Shown here piece after piece: positions 44,846 to 55,200 of a DNA stretch of 64,000 nt. The stretch's first letter is position 1. Each line of letters opens with the position of its first letter. The translations under genes were made by a program, and so were the position numbers. The notes beneath the pieces were generated by a model. It was not told the DNA's origin, ran no database searches, and saw only the letters and a list, made by a program, of their open reading frames with translations. The DNA is from Psylliodes chrysocephalus (Eukaryota > Arthropoda > Insecta > Coleoptera > Chrysomelidae): the NCBI GenBank assembly GCA_927349885.1, contig OV651830.1, positions 17,275,393 through 17,339,392 of the forward strand, written 5' to 3'.

Positions 44846-45616
44846 ACACATTACAAACAAAACATTTTCGTTCTCCAACGTTTTGCCGTTTCTATCATTT
44901 TTTGTTTCAGTATCATTTTAGTTCGGTTCCGATTCACTAATTTCAGAATTATGTTTCTTAAATACAGTATTTGCTTTTTCTAAAAACTGGGTGATCAATT
45001 TCAGATGCTCTTCCATTTATGACAGATGCGTCTAGGCATGTTTCTAATAGTCCATTTCTTGTGGAGTTTCAAACATAGCCTCATAAGGTTATTATTTTAC
45101 TACAAGCCTTAGATATTCTATTAACAGCTCGTCTTCAACGCGTTCTGAGTAAACCACAAGAGCTAAAATGCGACGTGGGCAAACGAAGAGCTTCACAATG
45201 CAAAACAGAAACGTGTACACATATTACAAACAGAACATTTAGTCATATTAACATTTTCGTTCTCCAACGTTTTGTCGTTTCTATCATTTTTTGTTTCAGT
45301 ATCATTTTAGTTCGGTTCCGATTCACTAATTTCAGAATTATGTTTCTTAAATACAGTATTTGCTTTTTCTAAAGACTGGATGATCAATTTCAGATGCTCT
45401 TCCATTTATGACAGATGCGTCTAGGCATGTATCTAATAGTTCATTTCTTGTGGAGTTTCAAACATAGCCTCATAAGGTTACTGAGTATTATTTTACTACA
45501 AGCGTTAGATATTCTATTAACAGCTCGTCTTCAACGCGTTCTGAGTAAACCACAATAGCTAAAACGCGACGTGGACAAACGAAGAGCTCCACAATGCAAA
45601 ACAGAAACGTGTAAAC
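44846..45616. repeat. tandem segmental duplication, ~390-bp period
   Basis: 44846-45217 and 45216-45616 are near-identical over about 350 bp (for example ACATTTTCGTTCTCCAACG at 44862 and 45251), with a handful of substitutions and small indels. On the minus strand the unit contains MEEHLKLITQFLEKANTVFK and ENENVLFVMC, probably decayed coding sequence of the adjacent hAT relic. Confidence 0.85.
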
Positions 45617-45775
45617 CATTATTTCGGATCATGGGTAGCATAGTTTACTCACAACGCGTTCTGATTAATTAGATTTACTCACTGTTCGGAATAAAACTTT
45701 TCTAATCGCCTTGTGGGTAAACTACTATACCCATAACGCGTTGTGGGGTCCCAGACTTACGGTCTTATCAATAAC

Positions 45776-47105
45776 TTGCCAAAGAAGGCAGCAAAGCACC
45801 TCGGGAATTTTGAGTTAAAACATATACCACATTTTTAGGCTATTTTAAGGCTATTTTTATACCCTATTCAAAAATTTTATGCTCCTCGTTTTTCGCAAAA
45901 ATCAAGGTGCTCTGCTAGCTTCGAACGAAGTCAGCAGAGCACCTCAGTTTTTTAAAGCTTTTTCCAAAACCAACGTCACCATATTTTAAGGCTATTTTTA
46001 GGCTCTTAAAATATTATAAAACTTTTCGAAAAATTTTCCTATTTTTAAAAAATACAGGGTGCTTTGCTAGCTTCGAAGGAATCTAGAAGAGCACCTCGGT
46101 TTTTGAAAGCTTTTTTCTAAAAATAGCTACACCACATTTTTAGGCTATTTTTAGGCTCTTGAAATATTATAAAACTTTACTAAAAAATTGCTATTTTTAA
46201 ATAATACAGGGTGCTTTGTTGGAGTAAAGTCAGCAGAGCACCTCGGTTTATTATTATTTTTTTCAGAAAACTAGTTATGCTACATTTTTAAGCTATTTTT
46301 AAGCTCTTAAAACAATATATAACTTTTCAAAAAAATGTATTTTTTAAAGAATACAGGGTGCTTTGCTACCTTCGAACGAATCCAGCGGAGACCTCGGTAT
46401 TTTAAAGCTTTTTTATAAAAACAACTACACCACATTTTTAGGCTCTTGAAATATTATAAAACTTTACTAAAAAATTGCTATTTTTAAATAATATAGGGTG
46501 CTTTGTTGGAGCAAAGTCAGCAGAGCATCTCGGTTTATTATTATTTTTTTTAGAAAACTAGTTATTTTTATGCTCTCAAAACAATTTATAACTTTTCAAA
46601 AAAAAATGTATTTTTTAAAGAATACAGAGTGCTTTGCTAGCTTCGAACGAATCCAGCAGAGCACCTCGGTTTTTTAAAGCTTTCTTCTAAAAACAACTAC
46701 GCCACATTTTTAGGCTATTTTTAGGCTCTTGAAATAATATAAATTATTCAAAAAAAGGTTTCTTTTATTTATTTTCTTTTCGCAATCATAAACATATTTA
46801 TGACATAACCAGTTACATAATGTTCAACTTTATGTAACTCAAAGTAGATAGATCATTTGGACACTCGCTGCGATTACAAAAATGTCACTTTGTAAGTCAA
46901 ATTAAAAGAAAATTTGTATTAAATACTTATTAAGATTAGGATTGCAAAAAACCCTTAATTAACAAACATTTTAATTTCTACGATTAATTATATCAATGCG
47001 GAAAAAATTTTTGAATAGGGTATAAAAATAGCCTTAAAATAGCCTAAAAATGTGGCATATGTTTCAACTAAAAATTCCCGAGGTGCTTTGCAGCCTTCTT
47101 TGGCA
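45776..47105. mobile_element. Mutator-like nonautonomous element, 10-bp duplication, six ~150-bp internal units
   Basis: Ends TGCCAAAGAAGGC-GCAAAGCA with inverted repeats of about 130 bp, flanked by a perfect 10-bp duplication TATCAATAAC (45766-45775 and 47106-47115). The duplication length and long terminal repeats suggest a MULE-type element. Inside are six tandem units starting GGTGCT(T/C)TG at about 45905, 46059, 46209, 46356, 46496 and 46628 (spacing 132-154 bp). Each opens with a hairpin-forming GTGCT...AGCAC and carries GCACCTCGG and AGGCTATTTTTAGGCTCTT, words also present in the terminal repeats. No coding capacity. Confidence 0.85.
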
Positions 47106-47302
47106 TATCAATAACAATTAAATTAGATTATACTTTAGTAAGACACATTTTAAATATTTTAAATGGATCACCCTGTGTTTATATATTTTTTTCGGTTTCC
47201 TGGCAATATCATGATCTATTAACAAAAAATCTTAACGTCAAATCACAGTAAATACAAATATCTTTAGTGTACAGGTTAAGTATTTGATAATTATTACTAA
47301 CA

Positions 47303-47660
47303 ATGGAACTAAGTGAACGTGAAAGAATTATACTGTTGATGATGGTTGGTTTTGGAGATAGAAAGAGAGGTTTACAAGAAGCTGCCGATTTGTTTAATGC
47401 TACATTTCCTGACAGAATGTCTCTAATTTCTAAGTCGACAGTGTATCGAAATTTACGCAAGTTTAACGAAACAAGTAGTGTCAAAAATATTCCTGGTAGT
47501 GGACGAAAGAGGACAGCTACAAATGAGGAGAAATCACTTGATGTACTTCTAAATGTTTATGAAGAACCTAAAACTTTCATAGCAAAACTTGCATTAAATA
47601 ATGATATTAGCCAGAGTTCTGTAAGAAGGATACTGATAAAAAATCATTTTCATCCGTATA
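47303..47660 (+). pseudogene. mariner C transposase, N-terminal part
   Basis: From ATG at 47303: MELSERERIILLMMVGFGDR, ATFPDRMSLISKSTVYRNL (DUF4817-like helix-turn-helix), GSGRKRTATNEEKS, then SVRRILIKNHFHPY. The frame is broken at 47660 by the 3' end of a LINE inserted in the opposite orientation. The C-terminal part follows at 51822. Confidence 0.85.
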
Positions 47661-48105
47661 ATAATAATAATAATAATGTTTATTCAATTCAAAGAAAAAA
47701 TACATTTTAGTAGATACAGAAGTTTAAAAAAATAATAAATAAACATTCATACATCCGCTGAGACACGATTGTGTCTGTGTACGGGGAAGCATAATAATAA
47801 TTAATAATAATAAATAATAATAATAATAATACTAATGTAATAACTATAACTACAATGATACATAAAGATAATAAGAAATAAAATTAATTAAAACTGGCTA
47901 GATAAAAATTTGCAGTCTGTTATATTTTTTTTATATTTATATTTATTTTCCACACAATCTTAAACAAAACAATGGTTAAAATCTGTTAAAACTGTTAAAA
48001 TATTTTGTACACAATCGAGATTAATTAGTATCACAATAATAATAATTTTAGGAATAACTACATATACCTAAGTTTTATATATGAACATCATGGATTCATT
48101 ATATT

Positions 48106-51002
48106 TTAAAAAAATGTTGCACCTGTACTTTGTATCCAATATTTCACATTTTTCTTGTAAATATAGTACGAAGCTGAGTTTCTTATGTGTTCAGGTAGGC
48201 AATTAAGTAATTTTGTGCTTATATACATGGGACTGCGTTGACCCATGGTTTTTTCACATTTTGGTAGTAAGTATAGATTTTTTGTTCGAGTTTCGTATTG
48301 ATGTGTTTGTGTTTGCAATTCTGGCCTACGTTTATAGATGTTTAACAAAAGTCGTAATGCATATAGTTGTCTAGAATCAAGAATTTGGCTCTCTTTGTAC
48401 AATTTATCACTTGGATAAGTTTTATTTTTTTTTATACATTAATTTTATAATCCATTTTTGTATAACGTTAATATTTTTTAGGTAACATTGATTGGTGCTA
48501 CCCCATCCAATTATACCGTAGGTTATTTGTGATTGGATTAGTGAAAAATAAATTGTTCGAAGATGCCTGATGTCTAAATAATTTGATAAAAATTTAAAAC
48601 GTGACAGAAAACCCCTAATTTTTTGTACAACATGGTCAATATGATAATTCCATCTTAGGTGACGGTCTAAAATAACTCCCAAATATTTAATTGTAGGCTG
48701 TTCGGGAATGGAAGATGAATCGCTTACTTTTAGCGGACCAAGATTGGGTAGGCTACTTACGTATGAACAAAAGGGTAAGTATTTAGTTTTTTCAATATTA
48801 AGAGTAAGTTTGTTATATTGAAACCATTTCATTATTGTTTGCATTTCTAATTCAGCTGTTGTTTTTAGTGAATCCCAAGTTTTTCCCTTGTAATGGATGG
48901 CTGTGTCATCTGCAAAGCTAATAACAGTGCCGTCCGTTTTCATTTTATTTTTAAAAGTGAATTAATATACAAACTAAACAATAATGGACCTAAGACTGTT
49001 CCTTGCGGAACACCGAAGGTTACTTCTCTAATTTCACTTACAACATCATCTACTTTAACTTGTTGTGTGCGCCCTGATAATTAACTTTTGATTAAATTGT
49101 GCATATTGCCCCTAATACCATGTGATTCAAGTTTTTTCAACAACAACTCATGACAAACAGTATCGAAGGCTTTGGATAGATCAAGAAATATACATAACGA
49201 GGGTATTTTTTTATTTATATGTCAATATATTTCGGATATTAATTTAAAAATTGCATCCTCTGTTGATCTACCCTCTCTAAAGCCATACTGCATGTCAGAG
49301 AGAACGTCAAATTTGTTCAAGAATTTTGTGATCCGATTTTTAATAATTTTTTCAAATATTTTAGATATATTAGATATCAAAGTAATAGGACGATAGTTTA
49401 TTATTTCATTTTTTTTGCCACTTTTAAAGAGGGGTTTGATTGTACCTGTCTTTAAGCAAGTTGGAAATACACCATTTTGAAAGCATTTATTTATTATGAA
49501 TGTTAGAGGAAGTACTATTTCATTAGTTACTTCTTTTAATGTTTCAGCCCGGATGTTATCTTTACCTGGGGATTTTTTATTTTTCAAATTTTTTATCATA
49601 TTTTCAACCTCAAGAGTATTTGTAGGGAATAGGAAAATCGAGTTTTCCACTTGTTCAATGTGGTCAACATAGTTGTCAGGAGTTGTTATTTTATTAGCAT
49701 AATTTCTTCCCAAATCAGTGTAATGGGTGTTAAAATGATTACTTATTTCAAATTTGTCAGTAATAATGTTATTATTAATTACAATATTTTCGATTTTTGT
49801 TTCGGGTGTGCCTTTGCCGCAGATTTGGTTTACACATCGCCATAAATTTCTTGAGTTGTAACCATTTTTGTCAATAAGTGATTTCGTGTATTTGTATTTT
49901 GCCTTATTAATTTCCTTAGTAAGGTTATTTTTTAGAATGTTATAATTATTTTTTAAAACTATGTTATGGGGGTCATCTTTCAGTTGCCTATACATATTGT
50001 TTTTTATATTAATTGATATTATAAGTTCTTTTGTAACCCATGGTTTTCTAGGACTATTTTTTTTATAACTTTTATTTTTTTTGTATTCTTTTCAATATAA
50101 TATTGCAATTGATCAATAACATTTTCCATAATGTTGTTGGCATTATTTCCAGTGTAGACATTTTCCCAATATTGTATACTAAGATCATTTTTTAAAGCGG
50201 GGTAATTTATAAATTCCTTATAGAATACATCATTTGTATTGTTTGTCATCGGTAATAGAAAGTTTTTAAAATAAACACCTACTGGAGAATGATCTGTTAG
50301 ACTACTTTTCAAGATAAACGAATTTATATTTTCCTGTTTATAATTAGTTTTTACAAAAATGTGATCCAAGCAGGTACCACTTACACTACTAGTAGGGTGA
50401 GTAATTTGATTTATATATGAAATAAAATCATGTTCGTTCAAAATGTTTTTATATTCCTCCGTTATTTCGTTATTGCTAAGCAGGTCGATGTTAATATCAC
50501 CAGTTATGATATGGATATCAGATTTTTTCAAGTTTCCTAAATAATTGTTAAGGTCCTCAACAAATATTTTTGGGCATGTATCATTTGGAGATCTATAAAT
50601 GGCTGTGACTTGTATTACTTTTTCATGCATTAAAATTTTAACTTCAAGAACTTTTATTCTACTAAGATATATAATTCTTTTTTCATAACGAAAAGTATTT
50701 TTTATGAAAGTTATTAAACCATCATTTTGATTTATATCACCTTCATTATAAATAATATCATAGCCATTTATTGAATACAGACTCAGATCAGGAATATTTC
50801 TTGTTTCTGTTAAGACAATAATATCTGGAGTAAAAACAAGTTGTCCCAAAATTACGCAAAATTCATCAAAATTTTTATGAATACTTCTTATGTTGGCGTG
50901 AAATATTTTTAAATCAGACTGTTGAAACATTATTGTTTTTGGATCATCTATTATGTTTGCCAAAATTGGAATATTATCGTAATCTCTTAAAAATGAATCC
51001 AT
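48106..51002 (-). pseudogene. LINE ORF2: endonuclease plus RT with stops and frameshifts
   Basis: Endonuclease 51002-50019: IFHANIRSIHKNFDEF, IIVLTETRN, IHIITGDINIDL, SSLTDHSPVGVYF. A frameshift near 50040 leads to KPWVTKEL and the RT palm (49995-49222: KKSPGKDNI, GTIKPLFKSGKKNEIINYRP). An in-frame TGA follows SEIY near 49222. CIFLDLSKAFDTV, another stop, FGVPQGTVLGPLLFSLYIN and a further frameshift come before ISFADDTAIHY (48943-48422) and the C-terminal part (48402-48106). The catalytic FADD box is intact but the frame is not. Confidence 0.85.
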
Positions 51003-51170
51003 TTTTGCTATATATGCTTTAAATACCTACTTTCTTAAACTAATTAGCGGAAACATTTACCAACAATAAAATATTTCTGTGAACATAAGATATTACCTAT
51101 AGTAGAATCTAAATTTAAAAAAAATAATTTAAAAATAAAGCCATAAATTAAGCCTTAAATTTAAAATTAT

Positions 51171-51821
51171 TTAATTTTTTCTCGAGTTATTGTTTAGTGA
51201 TTGTAATCTAGTACGAATTGGGTTTTGTTGTTGTTTTTGTTGGAGTGGGGGTTGGTTTGAGTTTACTTGTTGATGTTTTGATTCTCTAATTGCTGGTGGT
51301 TTTGGATGGGTCTGTTGTATGGGTAATTGCTGATTGTTTGTAGTATTTACTAAATTAGGTTTTTGGTTACTCGATTTGGGTTTGCTATATTTTTCTACAA
51401 TAGGTGTTCCGGGATCACTTCTATGTCTTTTTTCTTCTACTTCTTCGTCCTCGTCTCCGTTATTCTCAAAGTCGGACAAGTCTTCTATTTTATAGGGTTT
51501 ATTGTCGATATATAACTTATTATATCTTATGTAACTTACAGTGGAGGGATATTTTTGTCTTATTTTAGTTAAGTTCTCTTTTAATATTTTCTGTTCCTTC
51601 AGTTGGATTTTTGTGTAATCATGGGATATGGAGACTTTCGTACCTTTGAGTTTCTTTGTATTCCTGAGTATTAAAGTTTTCTTAAATTGTGATAATAGCT
51701 CCAATTTAATAGGACAATTTGCAGTCTTTCCTAAAGGATAGCAATCACCAATGTCGTTTTCGCAAAAATTTAGCTCTAGTAGTTTGTTTAAGTCCTCACA
51801 CAACTTGTTGTTGTTGAAGAT
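51171..51821 (-). CDS. LINE ORF1, 5'-truncated
   Basis: Open minus-strand frame of about 217 codons ending at 51171. It reads IIFNNNKLCEDLNKLLEL, NDIGDCYPLGKTANCPIKLE, LRNTKKLKGTKVSISHDYTK, VSYIRYNKLYIDNKPYKIED, then an acidic stretch (NNGDEDEEVEEK) and a Gln/Pro-rich tail. The CYPLGK, GTKVSISHDYT and KLYI/NKPYKIED pattern is that of ORF1 (RNA-binding) proteins of insect non-LTR elements. The apparent ATG at 51851 lies in antisense transposase DNA, so the true start is lost. Confidence 0.75.
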   Translation of the reverse strand: MFNNNKLCEDLNKLLELNFCENDIGDCYPLGKTANCPIKLELLSQFKKTLILRNTKKLKGTKVSISHDYTKIQLKEQKILKENLTKIRQKYPSTVSYIRYNKLYIDNKPYKIEDLSDFENNGDEDEEVEEKRHRSDPGTPIVEKYSKPKSSNQKPNLVNTTNNQQLPIQQTHPKPPAIRESKHQQVNSNQPPLQQKQQQNPIRTRLQSLNNNSRKN

Positions 51822-52520
51822 AATCCTGACCGACGAATGCAGTTTTTCCAAGAAATGATGGATCGAATTAATGAGAACAATATTATGAATAATATTGTGT
51901 TTTCCGACGAATCAACGTTTTGTCTAAACGGATTTGTCAATCGGCATAATTGCCGGTATTGGTCTGATCAGAATCCACACTGGATGATAGAAGGTCACAC
52001 ACAATATCCACAACAGCTAAACGTTTGGGCTGGTATAGTTGGAGGAAGAATAATTGGACCTTTTTTTCTGAGACAAACTTTAAATGGTGATCGCTATTTA
52101 CAACTTCTGCAAGAACAAATAGTTCAAGAATTAATCCGTATATTTCCTAATCGTGCTAATCATTTACAATTGTCAGAGGAAATATGGTTCCAGCAAGATA
52201 GCGCCCCACCTCATTTCGATGTTAGGGTTAGGGAATACCTCAACACAATATTTACGCAGAGATGGATAGGCCGAAGAGGATATATTGAGTGGCCGGCAAG
52301 GTCACCAGATTTAACTCCTCTGGATTTTTTTCTTTGGGGTCACTTAAAATCTGTAGTTTATAAGGATCTACCTCAATCTCTGGAAGAACTGAAAGATCTA
52401 ATCAGAGCGGCCACTCAAGAAATAACTCCTGAATCTATTCAAAACAGTTTAAGATCATTTGTTGATAGATTAGGATATTGCCAGGCAGCCGAGGGCTTTC
52501 AGTTTGAACATCTACTTTAA
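51822..52520 (+). pseudogene. mariner C transposase, C-terminal part
   Basis: Resumes NPDRRMQFFQEMMDRI and runs without stop to TAA at 52520: IVFSDESTFCLNG (first Asp), NVWAGIVGGRIIGPFFL, WFQQDSAPPHFDVRVREYL (second Asp), WPARSPDLTPLDFFLWGHLK (third Asp), ending FQFEHLL. I count 36 residues between the second and third Asp, as in mariner B. All three acidic residues are present. Only the insertion separates it from the N-terminal part. Confidence 0.88.
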
Positions 52521-52645
52521 ATAAATGTGTCTTATTAAAGTATAATCTAATTTAATTGTTATTATAAGACCGTGAGTCTGGGACCCACTTAATGTACCAT
52601 TGATGAATTCAGACAGATCATACGAAGTCGAAAAAAATATAAATA

Positions 52646-52830
52646 CAGGGTGATCCATTTAATATATTGTCCGATGACGTCATATCTTGAAAACCATTAC
52701 GTATCCGGAAAATCTGTAAACGTCAATAAATAGTACGTAAAATATACAAAAACTTTTATCTAAGTTAAATTATCGTACAAGTCATAGTTAAGCCATAAAT
52801 CAAGTGTTCCGCCCATATAGAATGACCCCG
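52646..52830. mobile_element. small mariner-type miniature element
   Basis: CAGGGTGATCCAT at 52646, preceded by TA, faces an imperfect inverse ending GAATGACCCCG and followed by TA (52831-52832). The same left-end word occurs inverted inside mariner C at 47157-47173, together with an adjacent ATATATTTTTTTCG match, so the true limits of these pieces are unclear. Confidence 0.45.
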
Positions 52831-52987
52831 TATATAACGGAGTGTAGTACCCCCAAACAACAAATATTTGCGAATCCTGTCATCGTCGCCTCAATAGGAT
52901 AATTGGTATATCGAATCTAAATATAATTCAATTGATTCAAGCTTAAAAAAATATAATATTTGATAAACGTGTTTGTAAAGTTATTAA

Positions 52988-53453
52988 GGAGGTCCTTTCG
53001 CCACCAATGTTAAATAAAAAATATTAGATTATGACTAAAATTATTTTTTTTCTAATAGTAGATGACCTTATTTATCTAATAGTGAACTTTTAACTATACC
53101 TTACCGTGCAAATTTTTGAGAATTTTTTTTTAAATGTGTGTTTGTACAGTGTCTTATGAGAAAGTAAGACTTCAACAACAATTTTCGAATTATAATTAAT
53201 TTTACTATTATTTATTGATTAAATGGAGTAGAAAAAAACTAAAAATAAGGTTTTTGAAATATTTAGGTTTTGTTTTTTACAATAAAATATATAGGTTACC
53301 GTGGAATTTATTGAGAAATTATTATTAAAAAATCACAAAAAATTTTCAACTAGGTTACTTGAAAATTTTTTTATTAGAAAAAAATTAATTTTAGTCATAA
53401 TCTAATAACGTTTTTTTTAACATTTGAGGCGAGAGGTGTGGCGAAAGGGCCTC
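52988..53453. mobile_element. TTAA-flanked miniature element, 466 bp
   Basis: Ends GGAGGTCCTTTCGCCAC and inverted GGAGGCCCTTTCGCCAC. Terminal repeats continue for about 85 bp (AATGTTAAATA..., ATTAGATTATGACTAAAATT). TTAA lies at both sides (52984-52987 and 53454-53457), fitting a piggyBac-type (TTAA) or a 3-bp TAA insertion. No coding capacity. Confidence 0.8.
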
Positions 53454-53593
53454 CTTAAATTATTTGACCATCCTTCCCTTAATATAATTCTACAGTTTCA
53501 TTTTTAAATAATATTTTAAAACACCAATTAAAGAAATATACTTTAAACATTACAATTATTTTTCAAATGGAGCACTAGATTATTTTTAAGCTA

Positions 53594-54030
53594 TTGCATA
53601 GCTTTTATCGCGGGCTTTGAGCGCGGCGACCGAATCAAGAAATTCCGTAACGAAAATAAACCTAACACCCCCACTCTGACCGGCACAGTGCGGCGTTGAA
53701 AGTCGTGCAGCGTCTAACGTCGTTTCAGATCGGCAGACGTCGGCACGATGTTTGTGTGCGTGCGACTAGACGTATGCGTGAAGATTAGCTGCTAACTGCT
53801 CATAACTGAATCTATCTTTTTTAGACTCAATGCTAGGTGAGACAGCGTGCTTTTTGGCCGCGTCCACGAGTGAGTTCGAGCCCGCGACTAGTTGAATCTT
53901 AACGTATATGTATATGGTATCACTGTACGAAGCTCGCACGGATCGAGACGAGCTGCTCCAAAATATTCGCAGCTGTTTGTGAGAGTGTATATATAAAAAA
54001 TGTTATGCAATAGCTTTACCGCGGCAATCC
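53594..54030. other. CpG-rich block bounded by ~22-bp direct repeats
   Basis: In contrast to its AT-rich surroundings this block is dense in CG words (GAGCGCGGCGACCG, GTGCGGCGTTG, GGCCGCGTCCACGAG, GATCGAGACGAG). TTGCATAGCTTTTATCGCGG near 53592 and ATGCAATAGCTTTACCGCGG near 54003 are direct relatives at the two borders. GTATATATAAAAAA near 53985 could be a TATA box. No open frame. It could be a promoter and first exon, a solo LTR or a young element. Confidence 0.4.
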
Positions 54031-55200
54031 CCGAGTGTCACACGTATTTTTCTGATATTAGTTCTAGCTTAATTATTTCTGCTTTTAACAAAATCTAATA
54101 TACAGAATAGATAATATTTTGAAGTGTTATAAATTTTTAATTTTCTGTTTCGTCACTATTTAGGATATTTTATTTATTAATAAAAGGGCTGTGAAGTAAT
54201 TCGCAATGTGACTTCAAATTCGAATATGTTCTTATTTAATACAACCCTGGTCCGCAAGAATGGATATTTTTAAGTAGGTATGTCTGCTCCTTTGTCAAGC
54301 CAACCTTGAACGTCTGCCGAAATATATATTTTTACGAAGAACTCATATTTTACGCACCAAGAATGTATTAAAGAGAATTAATTATTTTAGTGACAGTGTT
54401 ATTGGTTTTCGGTAGCTGTTGAACAAAACATTTTAGAAATTAGTAAAACGTTTCATTAGAGTTAACGAAGGAAAGTTGACTGAGACGTGAAAAGCTTGCT
54501 AATTAGGTAGATGTACCGCAACACCCAACACAGAGAGCCAGAGTCATCTTAAAATGTTGAAAAACTATTATAGGAAATTTATAATTTACTTTTCGTGTAA
54601 ACCCTCTAACTTGTGTCAGTTTGTGTAAAGATGGAAATATTTTGATTAACCATTTTAGATAAATCAAAGATCACAATAGTTATTTACGAGTCAAGCTCGG
54701 AAAGTGATACTTTACAGGGCGGCACCGAAGTGCAATAATTCGCATATCAAAATTATGTGTAAAAATAAATTGTAGATTTATCTGGAAGTCACTTGTAAAC
54801 ACGCGTCAGGAAAAGGTGACGAAATTTTTAGTTCAATGACATCGCTATGTAAACATGCATTGCTTTAAAAAAGTACGATAACAGTCTTGGGACCGTTTCC
54901 ATTTCAAAATAAGTGATAAGAGGTAAATTAATTGTACCGTAATTATTGCAGTAGTGAACTTTTTTTTATTGTTTAGCTGTGACTACCTACTATTTAGGTA
55001 CTTTTACTACTAATAAATGAAACATATTTAGATCGGGCAAGCAGTTTGAGTAGCGCCCTATAATTTAGGGTGACCACATCTATTCTGACTCAATACGACA
55101 TGATTTTTTTAGCTCATTTACCAAAATTAGTTTTGTTGACCCAATGCTTTTTAGGATTTTTGAATTTTTTTGCTTTTTTGAAATTTTTTGAACTTTTTTG
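54031..55200. other. no gene recognised
   Basis: Mixed non-coding DNA up to the satellite. No domain-bearing frame or repeat seen. TTTAGGGTGACCACAT near 55066 resembles a transposon terminus without a partner. Confidence 0.4.

Larger units (their letters stand above)
47661..51821 (-). mobile_element. CR1/jockey-type LINE with ORF1 and decayed ORF2, 4.2 kb
   Basis: Minus-strand LINE whose 3' tail (ATT)n lies at 47661-47680 and whose 5' end, truncated inside ORF1, meets the transposase at about 51821. It contains an ORF1 part and an ORF2 with endonuclease and RT. No clear target duplication. About 10 residues expected between HPY and the downstream transposase part are missing, suggesting a small deletion at insertion. 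Confidence 0.85.
45746..52586. mobile_element. mariner element C, twice interrupted
   Basis: Inverted repeats GGGTCCCAGAC.TACGGTCTTA at 45746 and, inverted, ending at 52586, continue inward as AACAATTAAATTAGATTATA (47113; inverse near 52530). The left arm is split by a 1.33-kb element (45776-47105). A plus-strand transposase is split by a 4.2-kb LINE. No TA duplication is obvious at these ends, so the true boundary may differ. Confidence 0.65.

Noticed and set aside
51822..51851. ATG at 51851 as start of the LINE ORF1
   Set aside because: It lies in mariner C DNA beyond the LINE junction. The true ORF1 start was lost by 5' truncation.
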